Assembly (NCBI RefSeq): GCF_001836165.1 | Contig: NZ_KV827705.1 | Location: 1 to 62,284, forward strand | Origin: Corynebacterium sp. HMSC036D02 | Lineage (GTDB): Bacteria; Actinomycetota; Actinomycetes; Mycobacteriales; Mycobacteriaceae | Direction of reading: 5' to 3' | DNA: 62,284 bases | Shown here: piece after piece, positions 36,785 to 45,174 of the stretch | How positions within the stretch are numbered: position 1 is the stretch's first letter | Layout: each line of letters starts with the position of its first letter | The notes under the pieces: model-generated | Told to the model about the DNA's origin: nothing | The model's database searches: none | Seen by the model: only the letters and a program-made list of their open reading frames with translations | Program-made: the position numbers and the translations under genes

Positions 36785-37035
36785 GCCGCTAGTTGTGCCG
36801 CATCCTTGCGGCACGTAGTCATGTCGTGTGCGTCGAACCGCACACGACGGTAGCCCACACTCTTCGCAGCGAGCGCAACCCTTTACTGGGCAGGGAAAGT
36901 CCAGTGCTTCTCAGGCGCCTTCGTAGCGCAAGAAGGCAGGGAGGTTCGATTCCGTCCCACTGTATGGTGTACCGCGCTGGTACGGAGTACACGTGCACAT
37001 TGACGGGGCATACCCCGCAGTATTGTTTATTGTTT
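36785..37035 (+). ncRNA. Structured RNA candidate with tRNA-like T-arm, downstream of DIP1984 gene
   Basis: No gene fits this spacer, yet it is dense in perfect stems. These are GTGCCGC/GCGGCAC (36795-36814), the 10-bp GTCGTGTGCG/CGCACACGAC (36823-36848), ACTGGGC/GTCCAGT (36885-36905), and CTTCT...AGAAG enclosing GCGC-CTTCGTA-GCGC with a 7-base loop (about 36907-36934). A T-arm-like hairpin with loop TTCGATT follows (36939-36958, GGGAGG / CCGTCCC), then GTACC/GGTAC and finally CGGGG/CCCCG (37004-37017) ahead of a T-rich stretch. It resembles Y-RNA-like (YrlA-type) tRNA mimics in concept; homology is not shown. The boundaries are estimates. Confidence 0.5.
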
Positions 37036-37126
37036 ATCACCGCCGCGCTGGGCGGAGAGTGTGGGTGAGGGTTGGGAATGGGGACTATACTTCCGGCGCA
37101 CTGCTTTCCAATTAAGCTGGTGTGCC

Positions 37127-38107
37127 ATGAGCGAGCAGAAGAATTACAGCACCGATAATCCGTTCAAACCGGAACTCTGGCGCCCCGTCGAGGGCTTTGA
37201 GGCCCTGACGGATATCACCTATCACCGGCTCATCAGCGACGGCCCAAAGCCACAGCGCAAGGACGGCATCGTCCGCATCGCCTTCGACCGCCCCGAGGTG
37301 CGCAATGCGTTTCGCCCGCACACGGTGGATGAGCTCTACCGCGCGCTGGACCACGCGCGCCGCACGCCAGATGTTGGCACGGTGTTGCTGACCGGCAACG
37401 GGCCCTCCCAAAAGGACGGCGGCTGGGCGTTTTGCTCCGGCGGTGACCAGCGCATTCGCGGCCGCTCCGGGTACCGCTACGCCACCGAGCACGCGCACGA
37501 TGACGCGACTGCCGACGAATCCACCGTCGACACCGCCCGCGAAAAAGTTGAGGGCGGCCGCCTGCACATCCTGGAGGTCCAGCGCCTCATCCGCACCATG
37601 CCCAAGGTGGTCATCGCCGTGGTTAACGGCTGGGCCGCCGGCGGCGGGCACTCCCTGCACGTGGTGTGCGATATGACCATTGCCTCCCGCCAGGAAGCCC
37701 GCTTCAAGCAGACCGACGCCGACGTCGGCTCTTTCGACGCCGGCTATGGCTCGGCCTACCTGGCCAAGATGGTGGGCCAGAAGTACGCCCGCGAGATCTT
37801 TTTCTTGGGACGCACCTACGACGCGCAGCGCATGTACGAGATGGGTGCCGTCAACGAAGTAGTTAACCACGCCGAGCTGGAGGACGCCGCCATCCAGATG
37901 GGACGCGAGATCAACATGAAGTCCCCCACCGCCCAGCGCATGCTCAAGTTCGCCTTCAACCTCACCGATGATGGCCTCATGGGCCAGCAGGTCTTCGCCG
38001 GCGAAGCCACCCGCTTGGCTTATATGACCGACGAAGCCGTCGAGGGCAAGGAATCCTTCCTGGAAAAGCGCGAGCCCAACTGGGATGACTTCCCGTACTA
38101 CTACTAG
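37127..38107 (+). CDS. menB: 1,4-Dihydroxy-2-naphthoyl-CoA synthase
   Basis: Crotonase-fold enzyme that cyclises o-succinylbenzoyl-CoA, 326 residues. The oxyanion motif is WAFCSGGDQRIRG, and FKQTDADVGSFDAGYGSAYLAKMVG and the C-terminal KREPNWDDFPYYY are diagnostic of MenB. The N-terminal extension NPFKPELWRPVEGFEALTDITYHR is usual in actinobacteria. The start at 37127 (MSEQKNY) is chosen because upstream residues are not family-like. menE follows 190 bases later with one small gene between. Confidence 0.95.
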   Translation: MSEQKNYSTDNPFKPELWRPVEGFEALTDITYHRLISDGPKPQRKDGIVRIAFDRPEVRNAFRPHTVDELYRALDHARRTPDVGTVLLTGNGPSQKDGGWAFCSGGDQRIRGRSGYRYATEHAHDDATADESTVDTAREKVEGGRLHILEVQRLIRTMPKVVIAVVNGWAAGGGHSLHVVCDMTIASRQEARFKQTDADVGSFDAGYGSAYLAKMVGQKYAREIFFLGRTYDAQRMYEMGAVNEVVNHAELEDAAIQMGREINMKSPTAQRMLKFAFNLTDDGLMGQQVFAGEATRLAYMTDEAVEGKESFLEKREPNWDDFPYYY

Positions 38108-38128
38108 TTCCCCCAAGGAGAGCCTGAC

Positions 38129-38290
38129 GTGCTTTATTTTTCCATTGCCCTCGCGGCCATCGCGCTCGTTGCCGTCATCGGTTCCCGCGTGTGGATGTTA
38201 CGCCGCATCCAGCAGGCTCAGAGGGACGGCGAGCGCCCCTTCGATCAGGAGGATGAGCTCATCAACCCTTACGAGCACCGCGGGCGGTAA
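38129..38290 (+). CDS. Small single-pass membrane protein between menB and menE
   Basis: A 53-residue frame starts at GTG 38129 with AAGGAG eight bases upstream. Residues 2-19 are a hydrophobic helix (LYFSIALAAIALVAVIGS), followed by basic WMLRRIQQAQR and an acidic tail ending NPYEHRGR. Good ribosome-binding site, codon use and position argue that it is real. I do not recognise the family. It probably sits in the menB-menE transcript. Confidence 0.65.
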   Translation: MLYFSIALAAIALVAVIGSRVWMLRRIQQAQRDGERPFDQEDELINPYEHRGR

Positions 38291-38301
38291 CCTAGCTAAC
38301 C

Positions 38302-39450
38302 GTGACCATCCTCTCTCCTCTGCCTGTCAATCCACATGACCCCGCCGCCATCCTCCCTGATCTGGAAGCGGCCATCGCAGGACAAGCCACCTTCCTGCCC
38401 GTCCCGGCGGAGGACCGCACCCGCGCGCAGCTCCTGCGCAACCACATGCGCGCAGGAGAACCCATTGACTCCTCCATCGCGCTGGTCGTGGCCACCTCCG
38501 GGTCCACGGGCACACCGAAGGGCGCGCAACTCACGGCCGCCAACTTGGTCTCCAGCGCCGATGCCACGCACCGGGCTCTCGGCGGCACCGGCCAGTGGCT
38601 GCTAGCCATGCCTGCCTCCCATATCGCGGGCATCCAAGTATTGGTGCGCTCCCTCGTCGCGGGAGTGGAGCCGCTGTGCCTTGATCTCTCAGAAGGGTTC
38701 TCCGTCCCTCATTTCGCCCGCGCCGCGCACGAGCTGGCCGCCACCGGGGATCGCTCATACACGGGACTGACCCCGATGCAGCTGGCCAAGGCCATGGATT
38801 CACTAGAGGGAATCGAGGCCCTGCGCACCTTTGATGCCATCCTCGTCGGGGGCGCTGCCACCCACCCGCAGTTGCTGAATTCGGCAAAGAAGCTGCGCAT
38901 CAGCATCGTCACTACGTATGGATCCTCGGAAACCGCCGGGGGCTGCGTCTATAACGGTGAACCCCTGGATAGTGCGCGCGTGCGCATCGGCGAGGAGAAC
39001 CGCGTTTTCCTCGGCGGGCCCATGATTGCGCAGGGCTACCGCAACGTGGACTCGGATGCTTTCATGGTCGATGAATCCGGCACTTCCTGGTTCGCCACCT
39101 CCGACACCGGCGCGCTTCACGACGGCCACCTCACCGTCACCGGGCGCCTCGACAACATCCTGAACACCGGCGGGCTCAAGCTCCATCCAGAACAGCTCGA
39201 GCAGCACATCCTGCGCGTGCCGGGAGTGGAGAGCGTGTGCGTGGCCGGCATCCCCCACCCACGCTTAGGACAGATGATCGTCGCTGCCTATACCGGATGG
39301 GCGGATGTCGGCGATATCCTTGTGGCTCTCGACGATAGTGGCCTTCCCCGGTGGCAAATCCCCAAGGACTTCAAGCGCCTGGCCCAGCTCCCCACCACCG
39401 GTCCCGGCAAGGTTGACCGCCTCGCCGTCGCCCGCATGTGGGACAGCTAA
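38302..39450 (+). CDS. menE: o-Succinylbenzoate-CoA ligase
   Basis: ANL-superfamily ligase of 382 residues that activates o-succinylbenzoate for MenB. The P-loop motif is VVATSGSTGTPKGAQLT (near residue 62), with MPASHIAG, VTTYGSSETAGG, TSDTGALHDGHLTVTGRLDNILNTGGLKLHPEQLE and the C-terminal lysine segment TTGPGKVDRLAV. It is short for the superfamily, as actinobacterial MenE usually is. It begins with GTG and overlaps the convergent mntR stop codon by four bases. Confidence 0.93.
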   Translation: MTILSPLPVNPHDPAAILPDLEAAIAGQATFLPVPAEDRTRAQLLRNHMRAGEPIDSSIALVVATSGSTGTPKGAQLTAANLVSSADATHRALGGTGQWLLAMPASHIAGIQVLVRSLVAGVEPLCLDLSEGFSVPHFARAAHELAATGDRSYTGLTPMQLAKAMDSLEGIEALRTFDAILVGGAATHPQLLNSAKKLRISIVTTYGSSETAGGCVYNGEPLDSARVRIGEENRVFLGGPMIAQGYRNVDSDAFMVDESGTSWFATSDTGALHDGHLTVTGRLDNILNTGGLKLHPEQLEQHILRVPGVESVCVAGIPHPRLGQMIVAAYTGWADVGDILVALDDSGLPRWQIPKDFKRLAQLPTTGPGKVDRLAVARMWDS

Positions 39451-40136
39451 GCCTCCGCTTCGCCAAAGCTGCGTACGGCAATGCCGCGCGCAGCGGATTC
39501 CCCGAGGGGGAAGTGTGAACCTTCATCGACGGCAACCTCGAGCACACCCGCAACCGAAGGGGCAACGACGGTCAATTCTACTCCCGGCCGCACTCCATAT
39601 TTATCCAGGTAGCGCAAAAATTCGCCATCAGCGTCAGTGACCTGCTCCACGGTGACGGGGGTCTGCGCGGGGACGTCGATAAGCGTAATGCGCGAGACCG
39701 GCTCGGCAGTGCCATCCGGGGCAGGTATGGGATCACCATGCGGATCGCGGGCGGGGTTGCCCAGGAAAGAATCAAGACGTTCAACGAGCCTGTCGGACGT
39801 CGCGTGCTCTAGCATTTCTGCCTCATCGTGCACCTCATCCCAGGTATAGCCCAGAGTGCGCACGAGGAAGGTTTCCAGGAGCCGATGCCGGCGCACCATT
39901 GCCACAGCCAGCCGCCGGCCTTCCTCAACAAGCCGAACACCGAAGTAGCGTTCGTGTTCCACCAGCCCCTTCGCGGCCAGGCGCTTGACCGCCTCCGACG
40001 TGGTGGGCAGCTTCTGCCCCGCCGCTTTAGCTAGGTCCCCCAGCGGCATCGCGGTATTAGCGCCCTCTTTCTCCTCATAGGTCCAGAGGATCTTGAGGTA
40101 ATCCTGGGTGCGTTCGGGCAGCTCACTGATGTGCAT
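39447..40136 (-). CDS. mntR: DtxR-family metal-dependent regulator (MntR)
   Basis: A 229-residue repressor. The winged HTH is at about residues 8-70 (RTQDYLKILWTYEEKEG, LPTTSEAVKRLAAKGLVEHERYFGVRL), and the dimerisation and metal-binding region carries RRHRLLETFLV and HDEAEMLEHATSDRLVERL. A C-terminal SH3/FeoA-like domain follows. It is divergent from a metal ABC operon whose binding protein is of Mn/Zn type, so manganese-responsive control of that operon is the likely role. A palindrome in the shared spacer is the candidate operator. It is distinct from the global DtxR. Confidence 0.88.
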   Translation of the reverse strand: MHISELPERTQDYLKILWTYEEKEGANTAMPLGDLAKAAGQKLPTTSEAVKRLAAKGLVEHERYFGVRLVEEGRRLAVAMVRRHRLLETFLVRTLGYTWDEVHDEAEMLEHATSDRLVERLDSFLGNPARDPHGDPIPAPDGTAEPVSRITLIDVPAQTPVTVEQVTDADGEFLRYLDKYGVRPGVELTVVAPSVAGVLEVAVDEGSHFPLGESAARGIAVRSFGEAEA

Positions 40137-40194
40137 ACCCCCATCGTAGTTCAGCCTATTGCTTCCAAAGGTTTCAGGACTTATGCTCTTTCAA

Positions 40195-40210
40195 GTTCAA
40201 TCTATTGAAC
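40195..40210. promoter_or_regulatory. Candidate MntR operator
   Basis: GTTCAA-TCTA-TTGAAC is a perfect 6-base inverted repeat in the spacer between mntR and the metal ABC operon. TTGAAC could double as a -35 hexamer for the operon, which would suit repression. The binding is inferred. Confidence 0.55.
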
Positions 40211-40243
40211 ATCGACATTCACTTTTAATAAGAGAGGTTTCCC

Positions 40244-41170
40244 GTGAAGAAACTTATTGCGCTTCCCCTCGCTTCCCTCGTGGCTGCCACCGCGCTGACT
40301 GCCTGCACCAGCAGCGACTCCGCCGAAGCCCAGGACGACAATCTGACGATCTTCGCCACGACTGGTTACTTGGCTGATGCGGCCGCCAATATCGCCCCGG
40401 ACGCCGACATCACCACCATGGTCGGTCCCGGCGGCGATCCGCACACCTACCAGCCCACCACGCGCGATATTGAAAAGATGCAGGACGCCGACCTCGTCCT
40501 CTGGAATGGCCTTCACCTCGAGGCGCAAATGGTGGACCAGCTCTCCTCCCTCGGTGAGAAGCAGCTAGCTGTCGGCGAACAGCTCGATACTGCTGACCTT
40601 CTGCCGTGGCCCGAGCAAGGTGACAAGGGCGAAAAACTCTACGACCCGCACATCTGGAATAGCCCCGAGCTGTGGAGCCAGGTCGTCGATCACATCGGCA
40701 CCAAACTCGGCGAAATCGACTCTGACAATGCCGAAGACTATGCCGCGGCCGCCGATGAATATGAAGACAAGATTGCAGCCGCGCATGACAAAGCGGCTAA
40801 GGAACTCGAAAACGCCTCCCCGCGCGTCCTCATCACCGGCCATGACGCCTTCAACTACTTCGGCAAGACCTTCGACTTTGAAGTCCAAGCCACCGACTTC
40901 GTGACCACCGAAGCCACCAAGTCCGCCACTGAGATCTCCGAGCTCGCGGATACGATCGCGGAGAAGAAGGTCCCCGTTATCTTCCAAGATAACCAGGCGA
41001 ACCCACAGGCCATCACTTCTCTCAAGGAAGCCGTAGAAACCCGCAACTGGACAGTCACCATCTCGGATGAAGAGCTCTTTGCCGATACCCTCGGCCCGGA
41101 AGCCCCAACCGATACCTACCTCGGAGCCTTCGAACATAACGCTAGCGCCGTGGCGAAAGCACTAAGCTAA
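40244..41170 (+). CDS. Manganese/zinc ABC transporter substrate-binding lipoprotein
   Basis: Cluster A-I (TroA/MntC-like) binding protein, 308 residues. The signal ends at lipobox LTAC (about residue 21). Metal-ligand histidines are visible in GGDPHTYQPT (about 66), DPHIWNSP and ITGHDAFNYFG, and the final acidic ligand is probably in the IFQDNQANP segment. The long helical stretch (DEYEDKIAAAHDKAAKELENA) fits the family. The start is GTG 40244. It heads a four-gene run with ATPase and two permeases. Mn is favoured over Zn by the adjacent mntR-like gene. Confidence 0.9.
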   Translation: MKKLIALPLASLVAATALTACTSSDSAEAQDDNLTIFATTGYLADAAANIAPDADITTMVGPGGDPHTYQPTTRDIEKMQDADLVLWNGLHLEAQMVDQLSSLGEKQLAVGEQLDTADLLPWPEQGDKGEKLYDPHIWNSPELWSQVVDHIGTKLGEIDSDNAEDYAAAADEYEDKIAAAHDKAAKELENASPRVLITGHDAFNYFGKTFDFEVQATDFVTTEATKSATEISELADTIAEKKVPVIFQDNQANPQAITSLKEAVETRNWTVTISDEELFADTLGPEAPTDTYLGAFEHNASAVAKALS

Positions 41171-41880
41171 TGCTCAGCGTAGGAAACCTCACCGCCGGCT
41201 ATCCCCGCACGCCGGTGCTTCACGACGCCTCCTTCACCCTCACCCCCGCGTCCATCACTGGACTGGTGGGCGCGAATGGGTCGGGAAAGTCCACTCTGGT
41301 CCGCACGCTGGTGGGGCTCCTTCCGCCACTAGCCTGCAGGTCGATGACCTTCGATGGCGTCGATCTGGCACATTTTCGGCAGCGTCTCGGATATATGCCA
41401 CAACATGCGGATATCGACTGGAATTACCCTGCCACCGCCTTCGACATCGCCCTGATGGGCCGCACCGCCGGGCTGCGCTGGTGGCAGTGGCCCAGCCGCG
41501 CTGACAAAGACGCCGCTCACGCCGCGCTTTCCCGCACCGGAATGCAGGCACACGCGCAGCTGCCGATTTCCGCCCTGTCTGGTGGTCAGCGCCAGCGCGT
41601 GTTGTTGGCGCGCACGCTCGTTAGCGAGCCGGAATTCATCATCCTCGACGAGCCCTTCGCTGGTGTCGATGCCGCGAGTCAGCGCGCCATCATGGATGTA
41701 CTCAAGGAACTGCGCGAGAACGGCGTGACCATCCTGCTGGTGCATCACAACCTGGCGGAGGTCGCCGACTTTTGCGATGAGGTCCTCATGGTCGGCCACG
41801 GCCGGCTCATTGCTGCTGGCCCCACCGAGCAGGTACTTACCGAGTCCGCCATTGCCGACATGTTTTCCCTGCCATCATGA
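41170..41880 (+). CDS. Manganese/zinc ABC transporter ATP-binding protein
   Basis: A 236-residue ATPase with Walker A GANGSGKST (near residue 36), signature LSGGQRQRVLLA, Walker B FIILDEPFAGVD and switch LLVHHN. Its ATG overlaps the stop codon of the binding-protein gene (TAATG), and its own stop codon overlaps the first permease by four bases. It energises the metal importer. Confidence 0.93.
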   Translation: MLSVGNLTAGYPRTPVLHDASFTLTPASITGLVGANGSGKSTLVRTLVGLLPPLACRSMTFDGVDLAHFRQRLGYMPQHADIDWNYPATAFDIALMGRTAGLRWWQWPSRADKDAAHAALSRTGMQAHAQLPISALSGGQRQRVLLARTLVSEPEFIILDEPFAGVDAASQRAIMDVLKELRENGVTILLVHHNLAEVADFCDEVLMVGHGRLIAAGPTEQVLTESAIADMFSLPS

Positions 41881-42731
41881 ACCCACTCGAGCTTCTTCAG
41901 AACTACACCTATACCCAGGCACTCCTGGGCACCGTGCTCATCGGTGGCTGCGCTGGTGCACTAGGCCCACTGGTATATGTTCGCCGCACCAGCCTGCTGG
42001 CCGATGCCATCTCGCATTCTTCCCTGCCTGGACTGCTCACCGCCTTCCTCGTGGCCACCGCCATTGGCTGGGACGGGCGAAATGTCTGGCTTCTTTCTTG
42101 CGGCGCCCTGCTCACCGGAACCCTCGCGGTGGGGTGCATTCACCTCATCCCGCGGTTAACTCCCCTGGGGCAAACCACTGCGATGGCGGCCACGCTAACC
42201 ACATTTTTCTCGGTGGGAATGCTGCTCATGCAGTATATTTCCCGCCGACCATTGCCTGGCAAGGCCGGAATCCAGGATTATTTGCTGGGAAATGCCTCCA
42301 CGCTCACTCGCGCGGATGTACGGTCCACACTCATCATCGGTGGCTGCGTGCTGCTTTTTCTTTTCCTCATTCACACCCGGCAGGCCGCAGTCACTTTTGA
42401 TTCAAGTTTTGCCCAGGTAGCCGGCATCCGCACCTCGTTCCTCAACGCGGCTAGTTTCTTCGCTCTCACCGCCATCACGGTGCTCGGCGTCAAAGTCGTC
42501 GGCGTAGTGCTCATGGTCGCCGTGGTCATCAGCCCTGCCGCCGCTGCCCGCCCCTGGACCACGCGCTTGCTACCTTTCATCGCGCTCTCCGGGTTCTTCG
42601 GCGCGGCCACCGCTGCTCTCGGCTGCTATGTCTCCATTGCGCACGGCCCGCTGCCCACCGGTCCGGTCATCGTCCTGGCTCAGGCGGCGCTCGTTACTAT
42701 CAGCCTCACCAGTAGAAAGCTAGCCTCATGA
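41877..42731 (+). CDS. Manganese/zinc ABC transporter permease (ABC-3 family)
   Basis: A 284-residue permease with about eight hydrophobic segments. Family patterns include LGPLVYVRRTSLLADAISHSSLPGL near the N-terminus and GVKVVGVVLMVAVVISPAAAARPW in the C-terminal half. It starts at an ATGA overlap with the ATPase gene and ends in another with the next permease. Confidence 0.92.
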   Translation: MNPLELLQNYTYTQALLGTVLIGGCAGALGPLVYVRRTSLLADAISHSSLPGLLTAFLVATAIGWDGRNVWLLSCGALLTGTLAVGCIHLIPRLTPLGQTTAMAATLTTFFSVGMLLMQYISRRPLPGKAGIQDYLLGNASTLTRADVRSTLIIGGCVLLFLFLIHTRQAAVTFDSSFAQVAGIRTSFLNAASFFALTAITVLGVKVVGVVLMVAVVISPAAAARPWTTRLLPFIALSGFFGAATAALGCYVSIAHGPLPTGPVIVLAQAALVTISLTSRKLAS

Positions 42732-43582
42732 CCCTCGCCGCGACCGCTTGTCTCCTTGCCGTTCTGACGGCCTTGGCCTGTGCTATCCCCGGCACCTTTG
42801 TTGTCCTCAAAGGCCAGGCCATGCTTATCGACGGCATCGGCCATGCCGTCCTTCCCGGAATTGCCGTCGGCTACCTCTTTACCGCAGATCTAGATTCACC
42901 CATCTTGCTCGTTACCGCGGCCGCTGGCGCCTTGGTGGTGGCGTTGGGAACTGACGCACTACAGCGCAGCCCGCTGGTGACTGCTGATTCCGCCCTCGGA
43001 TTGGTCTTTCCCGCCCTGTTTGCCGCCGGAGTCATCCTGATTTCTACGCACATGAGCCACGTGCACCTTGATGTCCACGCCGTTCTCGTCGGTGATCTCA
43101 ACCTCGCGGCCTTCTCCAATCCCAACTATTGCTACATCATGGCCGCAGTGCTGGGTATCAATGCTCTCTTCCTCGCCCTTACACTGCCGCGTTTATCCGC
43201 CACGACTTTTGACGCCGATTTTTGTGCCGCACGCGGGGTGCCCACGCGCGTTCTTCACATCATATTTATGACCGTGGTTGCCTGCACCGCCACCGCCGCC
43301 TTTCACGCTGCCGGTGCCATGCTGGTCATCGCTCTCATGGTATTCCCGACGATGACCGCGCGGCTGCTTACTCAGCGCGTGCCCACGCTGGTGTTGACCG
43401 CCTGTGGCGTTGCCGCTATCAGCGCGGTCGTGGGATTTTGGGTTGCCTATGTCCTTGACGCGGCTACCTCTGCCGCAATGACAGTCACCAATGCCGTTAT
43501 TTTCGTTGCAGTGCTCATCATCTACCGCTTTCGCCAACGCACCAGCTCATTGCCGCAGCACACCACACCAGTGGCACAATAG
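42728..43582 (+). CDS. Manganese/zinc ABC transporter permease (ABC-3 family)
   Basis: Second permease of the importer, 284 residues, with FVVLKGQAMLIDGIGHAVLPGIAVGYLF near the N-terminus and FHAAGAMLVIALMVFPTMTARLL in the C-terminal half. It overlaps the preceding permease by four bases and menA by one, so menA may be partly cotranscribed with metal uptake. Two non-identical permeases suggest a heterodimeric channel. Confidence 0.92.
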   Translation: MTLAATACLLAVLTALACAIPGTFVVLKGQAMLIDGIGHAVLPGIAVGYLFTADLDSPILLVTAAAGALVVALGTDALQRSPLVTADSALGLVFPALFAAGVILISTHMSHVHLDVHAVLVGDLNLAAFSNPNYCYIMAAVLGINALFLALTLPRLSATTFDADFCAARGVPTRVLHIIFMTVVACTATAAFHAAGAMLVIALMVFPTMTARLLTQRVPTLVLTACGVAAISAVVGFWVAYVLDAATSAAMTVTNAVIFVAVLIIYRFRQRTSSLPQHTTPVAQ

Positions 43583-44472
43583 TGAGCATGTCTGCCTATT
43601 CCGCCACTCCTGCCGATTGGCTCCAGGGTGCTCGCCCGCACACCTGGGCCAATGCCTTTGCTCCCGTTATCGCTGGTACCGGTGCCGCTGCCGCGGCCCA
43701 CGGCCTGCACTGGGGCCGGGCGTTGCTGGCGCTCATCGTGGCCTGGGCGCTTATCATCGGCGTGAATTACGCCAACGATTACTCCGATGGCATCCGCGGC
43801 ACCGATGATGACCGCACCGGCCCCCAGCGGCTTACCGGGGGCGGACTGGCCAAGCCGCAGCACGTCAAGTTCGCTGCTTTCGCTTGCTTCGGCGTGGCGG
43901 CTATCGCGGGCATTTCGCTCTCCCTGGCTGCCAACGCGGCTTGGTTCATCCTCGTCGGCGCTGTGTGTATCGCCGGCGCCTGGTTTTACACCGGTGGCAA
44001 GAATCCCTACGGCTACCGCGGGTTCGGAGAAATCGCCGTTTTCGTGTTCTTCGGGCTCGTCGCGGTCCTAGGTACCGAGTACACACAGGCCGGCCGCATC
44101 ACGTGGACAGGCCTTGCCTTAGCCGTGGGTATCGGCGGTATGAGTGCGGCGGTAAACCTGGCCAATAACATCCGGGACATCCCCTCCGATCAGGCCACCG
44201 GAAAAATCACTCTGGCCGTGCGCCTGGGCGATAAAAAGTCCCGCACGCTATTCATGATCCTGTTGCTGCTCCCGGTGTTGCTCACCGTGGGCTTGGCCTT
44301 CGATTCCTGGGCAGCGCTGGCCTCCCTGCTCTACTTCCCCCTCGCACTGGGCGCTATCCGCACCGTCAACCGCGGTGCGCGCGGACCCAAACTCATCCCG
44401 GTGCTCGGCATGACCGGCCGCGCGATGCTGGTGTGGGCGGTTGTCAACGCAGTAGCGCTGGCCCTGGTTTAA
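43582..44472 (+). CDS. menA: 1,4-Dihydroxy-2-naphthoate polyprenyltransferase
   Basis: UbiA-family membrane prenyltransferase that attaches the isoprenoid chain to DHNA, 296 residues. The first Asp-rich motif is NYANDYSDGIRGTDDDR (near residue 66-80), and the second is NLANNIRDIPSDQATGKIT (near 190). About eight to nine hydrophobic segments are visible, and LQGARPHTW at the N-terminus is typical of MenA. GTG 43582 overlaps the permease stop codon; ATG 43588 is equally possible. It completes the menA-B-C-D-E-G set in the window. Confidence 0.94.
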   Translation: MSMSAYSATPADWLQGARPHTWANAFAPVIAGTGAAAAAHGLHWGRALLALIVAWALIIGVNYANDYSDGIRGTDDDRTGPQRLTGGGLAKPQHVKFAAFACFGVAAIAGISLSLAANAAWFILVGAVCIAGAWFYTGGKNPYGYRGFGEIAVFVFFGLVAVLGTEYTQAGRITWTGLALAVGIGGMSAAVNLANNIRDIPSDQATGKITLAVRLGDKKSRTLFMILLLLPVLLTVGLAFDSWAALASLLYFPLALGAIRTVNRGARGPKLIPVLGMTGRAMLVWAVVNAVALALV

Positions 44473-44480
44473 GCACCGAT

Positions 44481-44822
44481 TTAGCGGCCAGCCAGCTCCT
44501 CCTGGACCCACTTCTTGTGGGCCTTGCGCTGCGCGGAGTACTCCGCCAGCGTCTGAGTGGCTTCCATGCGCCACTTGGAGAAGATCAGCATGGACAGCGG
44601 TAGCGCCACAAACAACGCCAACAGGGCGGAGACCAGCAGCGGAAAGGCCCCGAGTACTGCCATGGCCAGCAGCTGAATCACCGCGGTGAGCACAATGAAC
44701 AGCACCACGCGGGCAGCCCCGTACTTCCACAGCGCTTGGCGCGAGCGGCGCTTCAGCGCCGGGTCCGGCTGGGGTGGCTCGGGGGTCTGGGAGGTATTGG
44801 TGGTGTTTTCTGTCTGACTCAT
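44481..44822 (-). CDS. DUF4229-domain membrane protein
   Basis: A 113-residue protein starting MSQTENTTNT. It has a Pro/Gln-rich cytoplasmic N-terminus, two membrane segments (ARVVLFIVLTAVIQLLAMAVLG and FPLLVSALLALFVALPLSMLIF), and a charged tail (EYSAQRKAHKKWVQEELAGR). The layout matches DUF4229, an actinobacterial family of unknown function often encoded beside menA. The longer frame reaching 45155 is not supported. It is convergent with menA. Confidence 0.75.
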   Translation of the reverse strand: MSQTENTTNTSQTPEPPQPDPALKRRSRQALWKYGAARVVLFIVLTAVIQLLAMAVLGAFPLLVSALLALFVALPLSMLIFSKWRMEATQTLAEYSAQRKAHKKWVQEELAGR

Positions 44823-44865
44823 AATTCTCACTTTTGCTTTGCGGGCATTCCGTAGAATACAACGC

Positions 44866-45174
44866 ATGGGTCGATTGATACTACTACTCTTGTTTGTCCT
44901 CGCGGCAGTCCTCGTGTGGAAGGCTTTTGGGCCGTCGAGTTGGAATAAGAAGGTGCAGCAGCCACAGCAGCCGCAGCGCCCCGCAATCAAGGGCCCGGAC
45001 GATGACGAAGAGTTCCTGTGGAACCTCGAGAAGCAGCGCTTCAAAGAGCGCCGCGCCAAGGAGCGGGAGGCAGAGCGCCAAGAAGAAGAGCGCCGCCGGC
45101 GCTCACAGGGTTCACAAGGTTCCCAGAAACCCAAGGCCCCCGAGGACAAAGACAATAAAGCCGACGAAGCCTAA
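44866..45174 (+). CDS. Small membrane-anchored charged protein
   Basis: A 102-residue protein with an N-terminal hydrophobic helix (residues 3-19, RLILLLLFVLAAVLVWK), then a Gln/Pro stretch and a long Arg/Glu-rich helical region (about 48-80), probably coiled-coil. The family is unrecognised. The start at 44866 lacks an obvious ribosome-binding site, so it may be leaderless. It is divergent from the DUF4229 gene and overlaps the convergent XRE gene by four bases. Confidence 0.65.
   Translation: MGRLILLLLFVLAAVLVWKAFGPSSWNKKVQQPQQPQRPAIKGPDDDEEFLWNLEKQRFKERRAKEREAERQEEERRRRSQGSQGSQKPKAPEDKDNKADEA

Noticed and set aside
36885..36905. GGGAAAGTCC sequence, which resembles the RNase P RNA core
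   Set aside because: The region is too short and lacks the other conserved RNase P blocks (such as ACAGAA). The bases are better explained as one hairpin of the tRNA-like candidate.
36935..36960. Conventional tRNA gene suggested by GGTTCGATTCC
   Set aside because: Only a T-arm-like hairpin is present. There is no proper 7-bp acceptor stem, D-arm or 3' CCA position, so it is not an ordinary tRNA.
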